Shown here in pieces: positions 63,710-64,000 of a stretch of DNA of 64,000 bases (positions are counted from its first letter, which is position 1; each line of letters starts with the position of its first letter). Origin of the DNA: Pacificimonas sp963710205 (GTDB lineage Bacteria; Pseudomonadota; Alphaproteobacteria; Sphingomonadales; Sphingomonadaceae). The translations under genes were made by a program, and so were the position numbers. Location of the stretch: NCBI GenBank assembly GCA_963710205.1, contig CAVPZG010000006.1, forward strand, positions 434,001-498,000. Reading direction: 5' to 3'. The notes under the pieces are model-generated. The model had not been told where the DNA came from and made no database searches. It saw only the letters and a program-made list of their open reading frames with translations.

Positions 63710-64000
63710 GCGCGCTGTCCCGCCTGAAGGCATGGGCCGAGGCGGTCCGCCGCGATGTCTTCGCGCTATGGCTCGCGGTGCGCGCCCCCGATGTGCCTGT
63801 CGTCGCCAAGGCGCTGGCCGCATTCGTCGCGGGTTATGCCTTCTCGCCCATCGACCTGATCCCCGATTTCATTCCGGTCCTCGGCTATCTCGACGACCTG
63901 ATCCTCATTCCGCTCGGCATCGCGCTGGCCATCCGGCTGATCCCCGCCGCTGTGATGGAGCGGCTACGCCGGGAGGCCGCAACGCTCGTCCACCGGCCGC
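63706..64000 (+). CDS. YkvA / DUF1232 family protein, 3' end beyond window
   Basis: The frame SRLKAWAEAVRRDVFALWLA leads to the diagnostic segment AGYAFSPIDLIPDFIPVLGY and then LDDLILIPLGIALAIRLIP. DUF1232 proteins are small membrane-associated proteins of unknown role. There is no ATG, GTG or TTG before the conserved part; the only position giving the usual N-terminus (SALSRLK) is CTG at 63706, overlapping the alaS stop as CTGA. A start further inside at a GTG would remove conserved sequence. The gene runs off the right edge. Confidence 0.75.
   Translation, partial: MSALSRLKAWAEAVRRDVFALWLAVRAPDVPVVAKALAAFVAGYAFSPIDLIPDFIPVLGYLDDLILIPLGIALAIRLIPAAVMERLRREAATLVHRP

Overview
The window is a high-GC, densely packed bacterial chromosome segment. 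Gene content and order point to an alphaproteobacterium, most likely Sphingomonadales (inference). The supporting genes are a large TonB-dependent receptor, a sucA-sucB-lpdA TCA block, coq7, zapE, mlaE/mlaF coupled to alr, a membrane LytTR regulator paired with DUF2306, a PEP-CTERM protein and the queuosine genes queF, queA and tgt. No rRNA, tRNA, CRISPR array, integrase or complete insertion sequence was recognised.

Layout. 1-3.5 kb: sulfurtransferase, queF, flavodoxin, propionyl-CoA carboxylase beta subunit. 3.5-12 kb: an accessory-looking block with an alpha/alpha-toroid protein coupled to a formyltransferase, a DUF808 membrane protein, two tandem ATP-grasp paralogues, two tandem paralogues of an unrecognised family on the opposite strand, then a MATE exporter. 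12-30.5 kb: mixed metabolic, envelope and membrane genes, including a frameshifted RTX/DUF4114 gene, zapE, dsbB-coq7, a DUF2157/GDYXXLXY/metallo-beta-lactamase operon and alr-mlaE-mlaF. 30.6-37.5 kb: radA, cvpA, a broken cysS, a frameshifted lipoprotein gene, dnaB and a crotonase. 37.5-45 kb: MASE1-like histidine kinase, DUF2236 protein, crotonase, and a tgt / PEP-CTERM / queA / cyclophilin region. 45-52 kb: TonB receptor, FAD-linked oxidase, a 33-residue membrane protein, an L7/L12-like membrane protein, ygfZ and pyrC. 52-64 kb: sucA (frameshifted), sucB, a transglutaminase-like protein, lpdA, a lower-GC degenerate island, alaS and a partial YkvA-type gene.

Two themes stand out. First, the 6.5-12 kb locus: two ATP-grasp ligase-like paralogues diverge from two paralogues of an unknown family, with a MATE exporter directly downstream. 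This twin-pair arrangement suggests a small-molecule or surface-conjugate pathway with two cognate enzyme pairs, and it is the best candidate here for an undescribed system. Second, several genes that should be intact (sucA, queA, cysS, a DUF3298 lipoprotein, the RTX gene, a secreted protein) carry small indels. For sucA, queA, the lipoprotein and the RTX gene, adding or removing one base per site restores one normal-length frame exactly. This looks like residual sequence error, though real gene decay is not excluded, especially in cysS and in the 58.9-61 kb island.
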